Shown here: positions 1 to 7,056 of the stretch, in pieces
Layout: every line of letters begins with the position of its first letter
How positions within the stretch are numbered: the stretch's first letter is position 1
Assembly (NCBI GenBank): GCA_027318585.1
Contig: DAHVOW010000031.1
Coordinates: 1-16,511, forward strand
Origin: Methanobacteriaceae archaeon
GTDB taxonomy: Archaea; Methanobacteriota; Methanobacteria; Methanobacteriales; Methanobacteriaceae
Length of the DNA: 16,511 bases
Direction of reading: 5' to 3'
The notes under the pieces: generated by a model
Told to the model about the DNA's origin: nothing
The model's input: the letters and a program-made list of their open reading frames with translations, nothing else
Database searches by the model: none
Program-made: the position numbers and the translations under genes

Positions 1-1149
1 AGAAAAAAGGAAATCAATGGAATAAATTCTGAAATTAAAATAATTGAAGAAGTTAGGATCAGGGGTAATAAAGAATTATCAGATTTAAAAACAGATCTAA
101 CAGATTTTGAAGAGTTTTTAGAGGAATTAAAAGAAAAAATTGAACAAATATCCCGATTGAATAAATTAAAAGAGAAAATTGTTCAAATTGAAACTGATAT
201 TGAAATTTTAAATTCAGATGCTTGTTTAATTGTTGATGAATCATTAGAATGTGATAATTTTGGAGATTATCTTAATTATTATGAAACTTTGATCCAAAAG
301 CTTAGGGAATATATTCTAAATCAAAAAGAGCTCAAAAACGTTATAGACCAGTTAGAGCGAAATAAAAAGAAAATTGAAGATAATATAAGAAATGAAAAAA
401 TCCTTGAAGAGGATATTGATAGTTTAGAGCAGATTTTATACGAATACGAAGAAAAATCAAAGGGAATTGATATTGTATTAAATGAAATCACAATAGTTAA
501 ATCAGATCGCGACGATGCTTCTCATAAAGTCCAAAAGATTAAAGAAAACATTGCTTCAACAAAAACATTGATAGGTAGCTTAGAAGAGGATATTAAACGG
601 TTGAATGAAGAGATAAAGACTAAAAAAAGTCTAAAAAAACAATTAAATGTCCTTAAAGATTATTATATCTGGTTTAATGAGTATTTAATCCCAACTTTAA
701 GCTTGATAGAAAAACATGTGATGCAAAATATTCATCAAGAATTTAATGAGAATTTCAAGAAATGGTTTGGACTTCTGATGGATGATCCAAGTAAAACTGG
801 GAAAATAAATGAAGAATTCACACCAATTGTAGAACAAGACGGATTTGAACAAGAAATAAACTATCTAAGCGGTGGGGAAAAGACTAGTGTAGCTTTAGCT
901 TATCGTTTAGCATTGAATAATATTGTTCAGAAAGTCTCTACTAGTATGAAATCCAATCTGCTTATCTTAGATGAACCAACCGATGGTTTCAGCAAAGAGC
1001 AGCTTTTTAAAGTTAGAGATATACTTAACGAATTAAATTGTCCGCAAATTATAATCGTATCGCATGAAAGGGAATTAGAAAGCTTTGCAGATAATGTATT
1101 TAGAGTAGAAAAAGTCGATGGTGTTTCTAAAGTTATGGCACTAAATTAA
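1..1149 (+). CDS. rad50: Rad50-like SMC-family ATPase, C-terminal part (5' partial)
   Basis: The frame is open from base 1, so the gene starts before the window; about 382 codons and the stop are visible. The first ~220 visible residues are a charged Lys/Glu-rich coiled coil. The C-terminal ATPase half follows: the ABC signature LSGGE (865-879), the Walker B/D-loop LLILDEPTDGFS (from 958) and the H-loop histidine in IVSHE (codon 1063-1065). This matches Rad50, the ATPase that works with Mre11 in double-strand-break end processing; the DEPTDGFS form resembles, from memory, methanogen and haloarchaeal Rad50. The CxxC zinc hook and Walker A are not in the window. The TTG at 157 is not a real start, because coding continues upstream of it. 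Codon use is strongly AT-biased (AAA, TTA, GAT, ATT) compared with the following genes. A Rad50-like SMC protein of an accessory island is the alternative, since mre11 is not visible. Confidence 0.85.
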   Translation, partial: RKKEINGINSEIKIIEEVRIRGNKELSDLKTDLTDFEEFLEELKEKIEQISRLNKLKEKIVQIETDIEILNSDACLIVDESLECDNFGDYLNYYETLIQKLREYILNQKELKNVIDQLERNKKKIEDNIRNEKILEEDIDSLEQILYEYEEKSKGIDIVLNEITIVKSDRDDASHKVQKIKENIASTKTLIGSLEEDIKRLNEEIKTKKSLKKQLNVLKDYYIWFNEYLIPTLSLIEKHVMQNIHQEFNENFKKWFGLLMDDPSKTGKINEEFTPIVEQDGFEQEINYLSGGEKTSVALAYRLALNNIVQKVSTSMKSNLLILDEPTDGFSKEQLFKVRDILNELNCPQIIIVSHERELESFADNVFRVEKVDGVSKVMALN

Positions 1150-1195
1150 ATCATCCTATTTCGATGAATAAATGAAATAAAAAGAAAAAGATATT

Positions 1196-1771
1196 ATGCC
1201 CACCCCCCACCAAGAAGTCCTGGTCCTGAACACCTTAAAATACTACCAGGCCGAATACAAAGAAGGTGTCCCCCTGAGCATCCTTAAACTGGATCTGGAC
1301 CTGAACGATGATGAGCTCCATGAGATAATTCATTCTATGAAATCAAAGGGGGCCATAACTCTTGCCAGTGGTAAGGTTAACCTGGTAGAAAGTGAATCAT
1401 CGGCCCAGGATAGTATTGAAGAAATTGAAGTGGTGGAAGAATCTGCCTCCGAAGTTCCAGAAGAAGTGGTAACACCTGAGACTGTACCCACTCAGGATGG
1501 ATCACCGGAAAGCTTTCACACCGAGGAAATTAGTGAAGAACTCACCGAAACAGAGTGGGAATCTTTAAAAATCATCAAATCTCTAGTAGATGAATTTGGA
1601 CTTGTATCTCGCCATATCTTAGAGGGGCATCTGTTGTATGGTGATCTTATGCTCAGTGATCTCCGGGTTTACAACCTTTTAAACTCATTACAAAATAAGG
1701 GCCTTCTAACACGGACGCAAAGGACCGATGGTGCCTATTATCACCTGTTAAAACCTCATAACCAGGAATAA
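1196..1771 (+). CDS. Two-winged-helix-like protein with acidic linker, function unknown
   Basis: I do not recognise this family. The 191-residue protein has two compact helical parts that look like winged-helix domains. The first is about residues 5-64 (VLNTLKYYQ, then LSILKLDLDLNDDELHEII, then a KGAITL strand). The second is about residues 117-187 (TETEWESLKIIKSLVDEF, then LRVYNLLNSLQNKGLL, then a short wing ending YYHLL). Between them lies a Glu/Ser/Thr/Pro-rich acidic linker, about residues 65-116, probably disordered. It has no cysteine and no membrane segment, so it is probably cytoplasmic. It begins 46 bases after the rad50-like stop with no clear Shine-Dalgarno, and could be co-transcribed with it. 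Its 3' end overlaps the opposing nuclease gene by 16 bases. Binding to nucleic acid or a repair protein is inference only. G+C is about twice that of the preceding gene. Confidence 0.7.
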   Translation: MPTPHQEVLVLNTLKYYQAEYKEGVPLSILKLDLDLNDDELHEIIHSMKSKGAITLASGKVNLVESESSAQDSIEEIEVVEESASEVPEEVVTPETVPTQDGSPESFHTEEISEELTETEWESLKIIKSLVDEFGLVSRHILEGHLLYGDLMLSDLRVYNLLNSLQNKGLLTRTQRTDGAYYHLLKPHNQE

Positions 1772-2241
1772 GGATTGAATTCTGAGGGAGGTATGTACAT
1801 TATCTCCGCGTAACCTTTTTTTAGTAGTTGCTGGTTGAGGTTGGTGCCCGCCACATAGACTACCGCCAGGGTTCGTCCATATTTATCCTTCTGTTTTTCA
1901 TCATCCACATCTAAGGAAACCGTTTGGTAGAGACACTGATCCTTAACGTATTTTTTAGCCTCACTGTATCCTGGTTCTCCCCTTTCAGGTGTGTTAACAC
2001 CTACCCAACGAACGCGACCCACTCCCTCCACGTCGATGGTGTCTCCATCCACCACATGATAACATTTTCCGGTTATTTCCCCTGCGGAAGATACTGTGGA
2101 TGTTGAACTATTATTAAATGAAGTGGAAGTTGCTTTATCGGCAGAGGAGTATGTATAAGATTTATTAGTATCTCCCTGTACACAGCCCGACGCGGCAATT
2201 ATTAATATTGAAATAATAACCAGCAATATCCTGATATCCAT
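1756..2241 (-). CDS. Secreted thermonuclease (SNase-like) lipoprotein
   Basis: This 161-residue protein has an N-terminal hydrophobic signal (residues 4-18) ending in a lipobox, Ala17-Ser18-Gly19-Cys20, so it is probably lipid-anchored outside the membrane. A Ser/Thr-rich spacer runs to about residue 53. An OB-fold staphylococcal-nuclease domain follows, with the VDGDT metal-site motif (64-68) and likely catalytic residues Arg78 (VRW), Glu86 (in NTPE) and Arg123 (KYGRTLA). All key positions of the family are present, so a Ca2+-dependent nuclease acting on extracellular DNA or RNA is expected. The aspartate that usually precedes TPE is Asn83 here. The start is ATG. A TATA-like stretch on the minus strand at 2257-2266 lies so close that the mRNA may be almost leaderless. 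The 3' end overlaps the convergent neighbour by 16 bases. Confidence 0.88.
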   Translation of the reverse strand: MDIRILLVIISILIIAASGCVQGDTNKSYTYSSADKATSTSFNNSSTSTVSSAGEITGKCYHVVDGDTIDVEGVGRVRWVGVNTPERGEPGYSEAKKYVKDQCLYQTVSLDVDDEKQKDKYGRTLAVVYVAGTNLNQQLLKKGYAEIMYIPPSEFNPYSWL

Positions 2242-2287
2242 ATGATCGTTGAATTCTTTATAAATAGGCCTTATTTATTGTTTTGAT

Positions 2288-2304
2288 AAAAAATTAAAAA
2301 AAAA
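2288..2304 (-). terminator. T-run terminator of the Cys-rich protein gene
   Basis: On the minus strand this reads as nine T, two A and six T, about 30 bases after the stop codon at 2334. Oligo-T tracts of this kind end transcription in archaea. No stem-loop is needed and none is obvious. Confidence 0.6.
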
Positions 2305-2333
2305 GATATAATAGTCGGTTCTCTTTGAACAGA

Positions 2334-3050
2334 CTAGGCTGGCGTCAGGTATTTGGGGTTGCTATTCACATGCTCTTTACCATGAACTATGCAGTAATCA
2401 GCGTCACATCCGCCTTTACCCATATCACAGTAGAACATCCCCTCAGGACATCCCTGAGCGTTGGTATAGCTTAAAATACCGTTTTTATTGCAGTGTGGAC
2501 AGTAGTTTAGATATTTACCATGGTGAATGTTGTAATCAGTTGATAGACTACAGGAACACCTTGCGTCTGCTTCAACATAGTCAGCAGTGATGTTGGGGTT
2601 ACCTTGTGTCACTTTAGTGGTGGTCTTTGAAGCGGTGGTTACCGCTTTTGTCGAAGTGGTCTTTTTAGTCGTGGAGGTTTTTTTATAATATCGAACCTTA
2701 ACCAAGTATCGTACCCGTTTCCATTTCTTGCCTATCTTTTTCCATTTGTAGACGTATTTGTAACGGTAAGTACGGTACGTTTTATATTTAGACCGCTTGT
2801 AGGTTGATTTATAGGAACTTTTGTAGGTCATTACTGAACGCACGGTTTGGTAACTGTTACTAATATATGAATTACTTGATTTGTAATCTGCGTTCATTTC
2901 CACGGTTTTTTGGTCGGCGTGTATCGTTGAAGTTTCCTGTGGCGTTAGTTCAGTGTAATCTACCCCAAAAGGAAGAATAAATAGAACCATACCCGATATC
3001 ATTAAAATGGCGTAGATGTATTTGTGCTTAATTTTACCGCCTCCAATCAT
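2334..3050 (-). CDS. Membrane-anchored Lys/Tyr-rich, Cys-rich surface protein, function unknown
   Basis: This 238-residue protein, counted from the ATG at 3050, has a basic N-terminus and one hydrophobic segment (about residues 10-28), a signal peptide or anchor. Residues 30-75 are Ser/Thr-rich. Residues 76-130 are a very basic Tyr/Lys/Arg tract of short repeats, followed by a Thr/Lys/Ser stretch. The C-terminus has eight cysteines in pairs (165/167, 184/187, 201/208, 215/220) with motifs CSC, YCPHC, CPEGMFYC and GCDADYC plus several histidines, fit for metal binding or disulfides. From memory, similar YCP-C/GADYC blocks occur in cell-wall proteins of Methanobacteriales; I give no named function. 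The frame stays open to a TTG at 3176, but the best TATA box (3104-3114) lies inside that extension, so the shorter start is preferred. No Shine-Dalgarno precedes this ATG; a GGAGGCGG sits inside codons 3-5. Confidence 0.75.
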   Translation of the reverse strand: MIGGGKIKHKYIYAILMISGMVLFILPFGVDYTELTPQETSTIHADQKTVEMNADYKSSNSYISNSYQTVRSVMTYKSSYKSTYKRSKYKTYRTYRYKYVYKWKKIGKKWKRVRYLVKVRYYKKTSTTKKTTSTKAVTTASKTTTKVTQGNPNITADYVEADARCSCSLSTDYNIHHGKYLNYCPHCNKNGILSYTNAQGCPEGMFYCDMGKGGCDADYCIVHGKEHVNSNPKYLTPA

Positions 3051-3068
3051 TGTTGCTTGAAAGCAACA
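3051..3068. repeat. Perfect 8-bp inverted repeat abutting the start codon
   Basis: TGTTGCTT-GA-AAGCAACA is a perfect palindrome with a 2-bp centre. It touches the ATG at 3050 of the Cys-rich protein gene and lies downstream of that gene's TATA box. This position suits an operator that blocks transcription, or a hairpin in the mRNA leader affecting translation. The role is inference; the symmetry is directly visible. Confidence 0.6.
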
Positions 3069-3103
3069 TGGCTTGTGGGTAAGATTTTGATCTTCTAGGC
3101 GAA

Positions 3104-3116
3104 GGTTATAAACCTT
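3104..3116 (-). promoter_or_regulatory. TATA box/BRE for the Cys-rich protein gene
   Basis: On the minus strand this reads AAGGTTTATAACC, preceded by further purines: a good archaeal BRE-TATA element. Its centre predicts transcription starting near 3083, leaving a leader of about 33 bases before the ATG at 3050. The core GGTTTATAACC is itself palindromic. Confidence 0.55.
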
Positions 3117-3386
3117 TTCATTTAAAATCGACTGAAAGGACATTAAAACACTGTTTTTAAGATTTAAAGCCTCCAAATAGGGGATTAAATTTTGTCATCC
3201 TAAATAATGTTATCTCTTTAATATTTTACAGAAATTTACCTGATTAAATCCTAAATTCCTAAAAAACCCAGTCTCCAATATAATAAATTTTATTATTATT
3301 ACCTTTAAAGTGAACAAAAAGCAGCACTAATTACGATAGTCAGATTAAAAGGTATTATATTAATCTTCAGTACCTAAAATGCTAGA

Positions 3387-3400
3387 TTTTTTATATAAAT
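3387..3400 (+). promoter_or_regulatory. Candidate TATA box for galE
   Basis: TTTTTATATAAAT is the best TATA match upstream of galE and would give a leader of about 75 bases. A weaker one, AGTATATTTA at 3453-3462, would give a leader of about 15 bases. The choice cannot be settled by eye. Confidence 0.4.
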
Positions 3401-3497
3401 GATAATAAAAGTCCTGAAATGGTGAATTTAATAAAATATTTTTTACATACACAGTATATTTAACTATACCACCCATAATATTCAAAGGAGGTTAGGG

Positions 3498-4475
3498 ATG
3501 ATACTGGTTACCGGTGGAGCGGGTTATATTGGTTCCCACATCAACAAAGAGTTGAATAAACAGGGCTACGAAACTGTTGTTATTGATAACTTGAGCTATG
3601 GTCATGAAGATTTTGTAAAATGGGGGGCCCTGGAACGTGTAGATCTTTCCAATTCTCGTGAAATAAGGAAAGTATTCCAGAATTATCCTATAGATGCTGT
3701 GATGCACTTCGCAGCCTTTACTTACGTGGGGGAATCGGTTGAAGACCCCCAGAAATATTATCTTAACAACTTGAGAAACACCTTAAATTTGCTGGAAGTA
3801 ATGCTGGAGTTTGAAGTTAAAAAATTGGTCTTCTCATCTACCTGTGCCACCTACGGTGACCCCCTGGAGATCCCCATCACAGAAGACCATCCCCAAAACC
3901 CCATCAGCCCCTATGGCCGGGGAAAATTCATGGTGGAACAAGTTCTCAGAGATTACAGCCAGGCCTACGGACTAAAATACGCTTCTCTTCGCTACTTTAA
4001 CGCTGCCGGAGCAGACCCGGATGGTGAACTGGGGGAAAGCCATCAACCTGAGACCCATTTGATACCCCTCATCTTAGATGCTGCATTGGGCCGGCGGGAA
4101 GATATTAAAATTTTTGGGACCGATTACCCCACCCCCGACGGGACCTGTATCCGGGATTATATACACGTTACAGACCTGGCCGATGCCCATATAAAAGCCC
4201 TGGAATATCTTGAAAACAGTGGTAAGAGTGAAGTTTTCAACCTGGGAAATGGAAATGGATTTTCAGTTAGAGAAGTAATAGAAGAAGCCAGAAAAGTGAC
4301 TGGAAGAAAAATTACGGCCGTTGAAACAGATAGAAGACCTGGCGATCCACCGATTCTAATTGGAAGTTCTAAAAAAGCCCGTGAAATCCTGAAATGGGAA
4401 CCCAAATTTGATGATCTGAGTCAAATTATCAGTACGGCCTGGGAATGGCATAAAAATCTTAAAAAATATGAATGA
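3498..4475 (+). CDS. galE: UDP-glucose 4-epimerase
   Basis: This cytoplasmic short-chain dehydrogenase/reductase interconverts UDP-glucose and UDP-galactose with bound NAD, supplying galactosyl units for surface glycans. The 325-residue length is normal for the family. Visible motifs are the Rossmann glycine pattern GGAGYIGSH (Gly6, Gly9, Gly12), the active-site block SSTCATYG (Thr115 at the usual Ser position) and the catalytic YxxxK (Tyr139, Lys143). Residues 208-225 (DYPTPDGTCIRDYIHV) are also typical of GalE. The ATG is fixed by a strong Shine-Dalgarno, AAAGGAGGT, at 3484-3492, five bases upstream. The gene converges on galU with a 15-base gap, so UDP-glucose made by GalU can be used directly by this enzyme. 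Related epimerases acting on UDP-GlcNAc or UDP-uronic acids cannot be excluded from motifs alone. Confidence 0.92.
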   Translation: MILVTGGAGYIGSHINKELNKQGYETVVIDNLSYGHEDFVKWGALERVDLSNSREIRKVFQNYPIDAVMHFAAFTYVGESVEDPQKYYLNNLRNTLNLLEVMLEFEVKKLVFSSTCATYGDPLEIPITEDHPQNPISPYGRGKFMVEQVLRDYSQAYGLKYASLRYFNAAGADPDGELGESHQPETHLIPLILDAALGRREDIKIFGTDYPTPDGTCIRDYIHVTDLADAHIKALEYLENSGKSEVFNLGNGNGFSVREVIEEARKVTGRKITAVETDRRPGDPPILIGSSKKAREILKWEPKFDDLSQIISTAWEWHKNLKKYE

Positions 4476-4490
4476 AGGAGTTTAAGCCCC

Positions 4491-5336
4491 CTATTTGATT
4501 ATTTCCTTCAAATATTCCATCATCTCTTCCCCTACATCCGGATCCTGTAGAGCCATGTCCAGAGAGCTTTTCAGCCACTCCAGGGTGGTTCCAATGTCAT
4601 AAATGCGTCCAGGGAAAACATGGCCATAAATATCATCCAGAAGGCGCATGGCATCGGTTAATTGTATTTCTCCCCCCACACCTGGCGGTACCTCATCCAG
4701 ATAGTCAAATATCTCTGGTTGCAGTATGTATCTCCCGGTAATAGCCAGATCAGAGGGGGCCTCCTTTAGAGGGGGTTTTTCCACCATGTCATCGATGTGA
4801 TATACTGAATCTTCTACTTTTTGGCCCTTAATAATCCCATATCGTTCGATCTTGTCCCGGGGGACCTTTTCAATGGCAATAGCTGATGCATTATACTTTT
4901 CGTAAACGTCAATCAGGTTTTTGGTGCAGGGAGTCCTATGCTGGGTTATGGTATCTCCTAAAAGGACAGCAAAAGGATCTCCATCCACATGTTTTTGGGC
5001 ACAGAGTATGGCATCTCCCAGACCTTTCTGTTCTTTCTGGCGAACATAGTATATGTCCGCCATATCGGATATAGCCTCTATTTCAACTAGATGATCGATT
5101 TTGCCGCAGTTTTTTAGGAAGAATTCCAGTTCAAAGGAACGATCAAAGTGATCCTCAATGGAACGCTTTCCTTTACCGGTTATAATTAATATATCATCAA
5201 TTCCTGATGCCACCGCTTCCTCTACCACATACTGAATGGTAGGTTTATTAAAGACCGGTAACATTTCTTTGGGCTGGGCCTTGGTGGCCGGTAAAAATCT
5301 GGTCCCAAGTCCTGCCGCGGGTATTACAGCTTTCAA
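4491..5336 (-). CDS. galU: UTP-glucose-1-phosphate uridylyltransferase
   Basis: This 281-residue nucleotidyltransferase makes UDP-glucose and pyrophosphate from UTP and glucose 1-phosphate. The N-terminus MKAVIPAAGLGTRFLPATKAQPKEMLP is the GalU signature with the GLGTRF nucleotide loop and PKEMLP, followed by PTIQYVVEEA. LLGDTI (metal-site Asp), VEKPP and GRYILQPEIF complete the family pattern. The start codon is TTG (5334-5336); GGGGGT about ten bases upstream is a plausible Shine-Dalgarno. The gene sits downstream of the DUF167 gene on the same strand with a 129-base gap, in which a GATATAAT stretch near 5420 could be its own promoter. It is convergent with galE. In Methanobacteriales, UDP-glucose feeds glycolipid and surface polysaccharide synthesis. 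Confidence 0.93.
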   Translation of the reverse strand: MKAVIPAAGLGTRFLPATKAQPKEMLPVFNKPTIQYVVEEAVASGIDDILIITGKGKRSIEDHFDRSFELEFFLKNCGKIDHLVEIEAISDMADIYYVRQKEQKGLGDAILCAQKHVDGDPFAVLLGDTITQHRTPCTKNLIDVYEKYNASAIAIEKVPRDKIERYGIIKGQKVEDSVYHIDDMVEKPPLKEAPSDLAITGRYILQPEIFDYLDEVPPGVGGEIQLTDAMRLLDDIYGHVFPGRIYDIGTTLEWLKSSLDMALQDPDVGEEMMEYLKEIIK

Positions 5337-5465
5337 TATATCAGTACCCCCTAATTTTATTAAACTTCTTAAATCTGCATCACAATGATAATCCTATCTA
5401 TTTAGTCTCTCTTTCTAATTATATCAAGTTATAGGTGTCATCTGGTAGTTTTAGTAAGAAGCTCA

Positions 5466-5777
5466 TCATCTGCTCTCCTGTGACTTCGTTTCAAATTCAG
5501 TCCATAATTGAAGGAAATCCGTTTTTGACATTCCAATAATCTTCATGGTCTTTTTCTGACTCTTCAAACCTGATACTAACTCCACCGGATGGCCAGTTAA
5601 CTTGGAAAACTCATTTATAATCTCCTTGTTCGCCTTTCCCTTTAATGGGGGTGATTTTATTTTCACTTCCAGGGTTTTTCTCCAGCTATTATATCCTGCC
5701 AGGGCAAATTGATGGGATCGTGGTGCCACTTCAATATCCACCAGTATATCATCCCCTGCGATCCTCACGGCCTCCAT
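5466..5777 (-). CDS. DUF167/YggU family protein
   Basis: This small protein of 103 residues is a recognisable member of the DUF167 (YggU) family, whose biochemical role is unknown. The core motif PPLKGKANKEIINEF (about residues 43-57) is the most conserved part, followed by VELVSGLKSQKKTMKI. Length is normal. The ATG at 5777 is preceded by AGGTGAT at the proper distance. It has no signal or membrane segment, so it is cytoplasmic. It lies upstream of galU on the same strand and divergent from tRNA-Leu. From memory, the Methanothermobacter homologue (MTH637) has a known structure and lies in a similar neighbourhood. Confidence 0.9.
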   Translation of the reverse strand: MEAVRIAGDDILVDIEVAPRSHQFALAGYNSWRKTLEVKIKSPPLKGKANKEIINEFSKLTGHPVELVSGLKSQKKTMKIIGMSKTDFLQLWTEFETKSQESR

Positions 5778-5869
5778 ATGATCACCTGCTTCATAAACAT
5801 TTTGTGTGGCTATTTTAGATTAAGTTTGGGTATAGAGTTGAGTAACATTTAAATAGGGAAAGAAAAAAA

Positions 5870-5882
5870 GTAGGGTATACTC
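5870..5882 (+). promoter_or_regulatory. Candidate TATA box for tRNA-Leu
   Basis: AGGGTATAC follows a purine-rich stretch and lies about 36 bases before the tRNA 5' end. This would start transcription roughly ten bases ahead of the mature tRNA. A second candidate, ATTTAAAT at 5846-5854, is symmetric and could also serve the divergent DUF167 gene. Confidence 0.4.
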
Positions 5883-5913
5883 TATTAATTCTTGAAATCA
5901 GTTAATGTCAAAT

Positions 5914-6000
<87 letters not shown>

Positions 6001-6030
6001 TTTTAACCTCCCATAAAGATTAATTCTATT

Positions 6031-6462
6031 TTATTCTAAAGCTTCAACTCCATCCACGATGATCTTCACTTCCAGAACTTTGCCCTCCTTTAAATCCTCT
6101 ATTAAAAAAGGATTGATGTCACATGCTGCCTTGTCAGCCCTGATCATAAGGGTGCGGCTACAAGTATAGTCACTGGTCCGGCAGACCATATCCGTGGGAT
6201 GATTCAGGGTCAAAAGAGGATGTCCATATCCCGATATTTCATCCTGAGCATTTTTTGTCTTTAAAATTAATTTTATAACCCTATTTTCCTGTTTTATGGC
6301 CATTTTTATCTCGGGAGGAATGTCCTCCATTACCGAGTCCGATGAAACACCAATTATGCAATCAGCTGCTTTCCCAATTTCAGGATCCCTAGTTACTTCA
6401 AATGTGGAACTATGTCGGGAGGTGATATTGGGATGTCCAAGTGCTTTAAAGATGAATTCCAT
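6031..6462 (-). CDS. DUF371 family archaeal protein
   Basis: This 143-residue cytoplasmic protein matches the archaeal DUF371 family, which has no established function. Features I recognise are the N-terminal GHPNITSRHSSTFEVT segment, DCIIGVSSD, GYGHPLLTLNHP, and the C-terminal RTLMIRADKAACDI. Conserved histidines (His10, His17) and cysteines could suggest a ligand or metal site, but this is inference. The ATG at 6462 follows GGAGT nine bases upstream, with TTTATAAT just before that. It is transcribed divergently from the DUF123 gene across about 130 bases of AT-rich DNA, and its 3' end lies about 30 bases from the tRNA-Leu 3' end. Confidence 0.85.
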   Translation of the reverse strand: MEFIFKALGHPNITSRHSSTFEVTRDPEIGKAADCIIGVSSDSVMEDIPPEIKMAIKQENRVIKLILKTKNAQDEISGYGHPLLTLNHPTDMVCRTSDYTCSRTLMIRADKAACDINPFLIEDLKEGKVLEVKIIVDGVEALE

Positions 6463-6537
6463 GATTTAAAACTCCTTTATTATAAAAATAATTTTTTTTA
6501 AATTATTTAACACCATAGATACTAAATTCATAGGAAC

Positions 6538-6548
6538 CATATATAAAA
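6538..6548 (+). promoter_or_regulatory. TATA box for the DUF123 gene
   Basis: CATATATAAAA, about 50 bases before the ATG at 6595, predicts a start of transcription near 6569. A second TATA-like element, GTTTATACC, at 6553-6561 would give an almost leaderless mRNA, which would fit the lack of a Shine-Dalgarno before this gene. Confidence 0.45.
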
Positions 6549-6594
6549 TGTAGTTTATACCTTAAAAAGAGTATAATAACAAATAATAAGCACC

Positions 6595-7056
6595 ATGAAC
6601 CCCAATCCACCATTAACAGGCATTTATTGTTTGATTATTAATCTGAAAGAGAAATCCAGTATCCAGATTGGGAGAAAGGGAAAAATCGCCTTCCAAGAAG
6701 GCTGTTACGTTTATGTGGGCTCTGCCTTGAATTCCCTCACCGCCCGCATAAAACGACACTTAAGTGATGATAAGAAATTGCACTGGCATATTGACTATTT
6801 ACTTCAAAATTCAAATGCAGAAATAGTAGATGTCATATTCACCCTAACCACAGAGCGCCTGGAATGTAAGGTAGCCCAGGAAATATCAGAAAAAAATATG
6901 GGCATCTCCGGATTTGGTTCTTCTGATTGTCAGTGCCCGGCCCATCTTTTTTATTTTGAAAACTGTAATAAAGCCAGGGATGCCTGTCAGAATGCTTTTG
7001 AAGTGCTGGGACAGGAAAATGAAACCCTTAAATATCTCAACATCTTAAAATCCTAA
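6595..7056 (+). CDS. DUF123 (GIY-YIG-related) protein, stand-alone
   Basis: This 153-residue protein fits the DUF123 family, which is related to the GIY-YIG nuclease fold. Visible parts are the GIY strand (Gly9-Ile10-Tyr11), the YVYVGSA strand (38-44) replacing YIG, Arg51 and His55 in the following helix, WHIDYLL (64-70), a Glu in RLECKVAQ (Glu90) at the likely metal-binding position, and the C-terminal GFGSSDCQCPAHLFYF (106-121). In other archaea the domain can be fused to a DNA-repair nuclease such as endonuclease III; here it stands alone. Nuclease activity is inferred from the fold, not shown. No Shine-Dalgarno precedes the ATG, so translation may be near-leaderless from the TATA element at 6553-6561. 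The gene is convergent with cfbC. Confidence 0.85.
   Translation: MNPNPPLTGIYCLIINLKEKSSIQIGRKGKIAFQEGCYVYVGSALNSLTARIKRHLSDDKKLHWHIDYLLQNSNAEIVDVIFTLTTERLECKVAQEISEKNMGISGFGSSDCQCPAHLFYFENCNKARDACQNAFEVLGQENETLKYLNILKS

Larger units (their letters stand above)
3069..3497. other. Gene-free AT-rich stretch
   Basis: This is upstream DNA of two divergent genes: the Cys-rich protein (minus strand) and galE (plus strand). It contains the minus-strand TATA box at 3104-3116, an AT-only palindrome at 3280-3296 (ATAATAAA-T-TTTATTAT), a small inverted repeat at 3342-3366 (7-bp arms, 11-base loop), and plus-strand TATA-like sequences at 3387-3400 and 3453-3462. I see no convincing coding frame or RNA gene, apart from the open extension of the Cys-rich frame to a TTG at 3176. 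Confidence 0.6.

Noticed and set aside
157..159. TTG as start of the rad50-like gene
   Set aside because: The same frame is open and coiled-coil coding from base 1, so this is an internal codon of a 5'-partial gene.
3051..3176. N-terminal extension of the Cys-rich protein to a TTG at 3176
   Set aside because: The likely TATA box lies inside it, the extension has no signal-peptide character, and it would push the membrane segment to residue 52.
3280..3296. AT-only palindrome as an operator or origin element
   Set aside because: A simple AT palindrome in very AT-rich DNA is expected by chance, and no repeats or replication genes accompany it.
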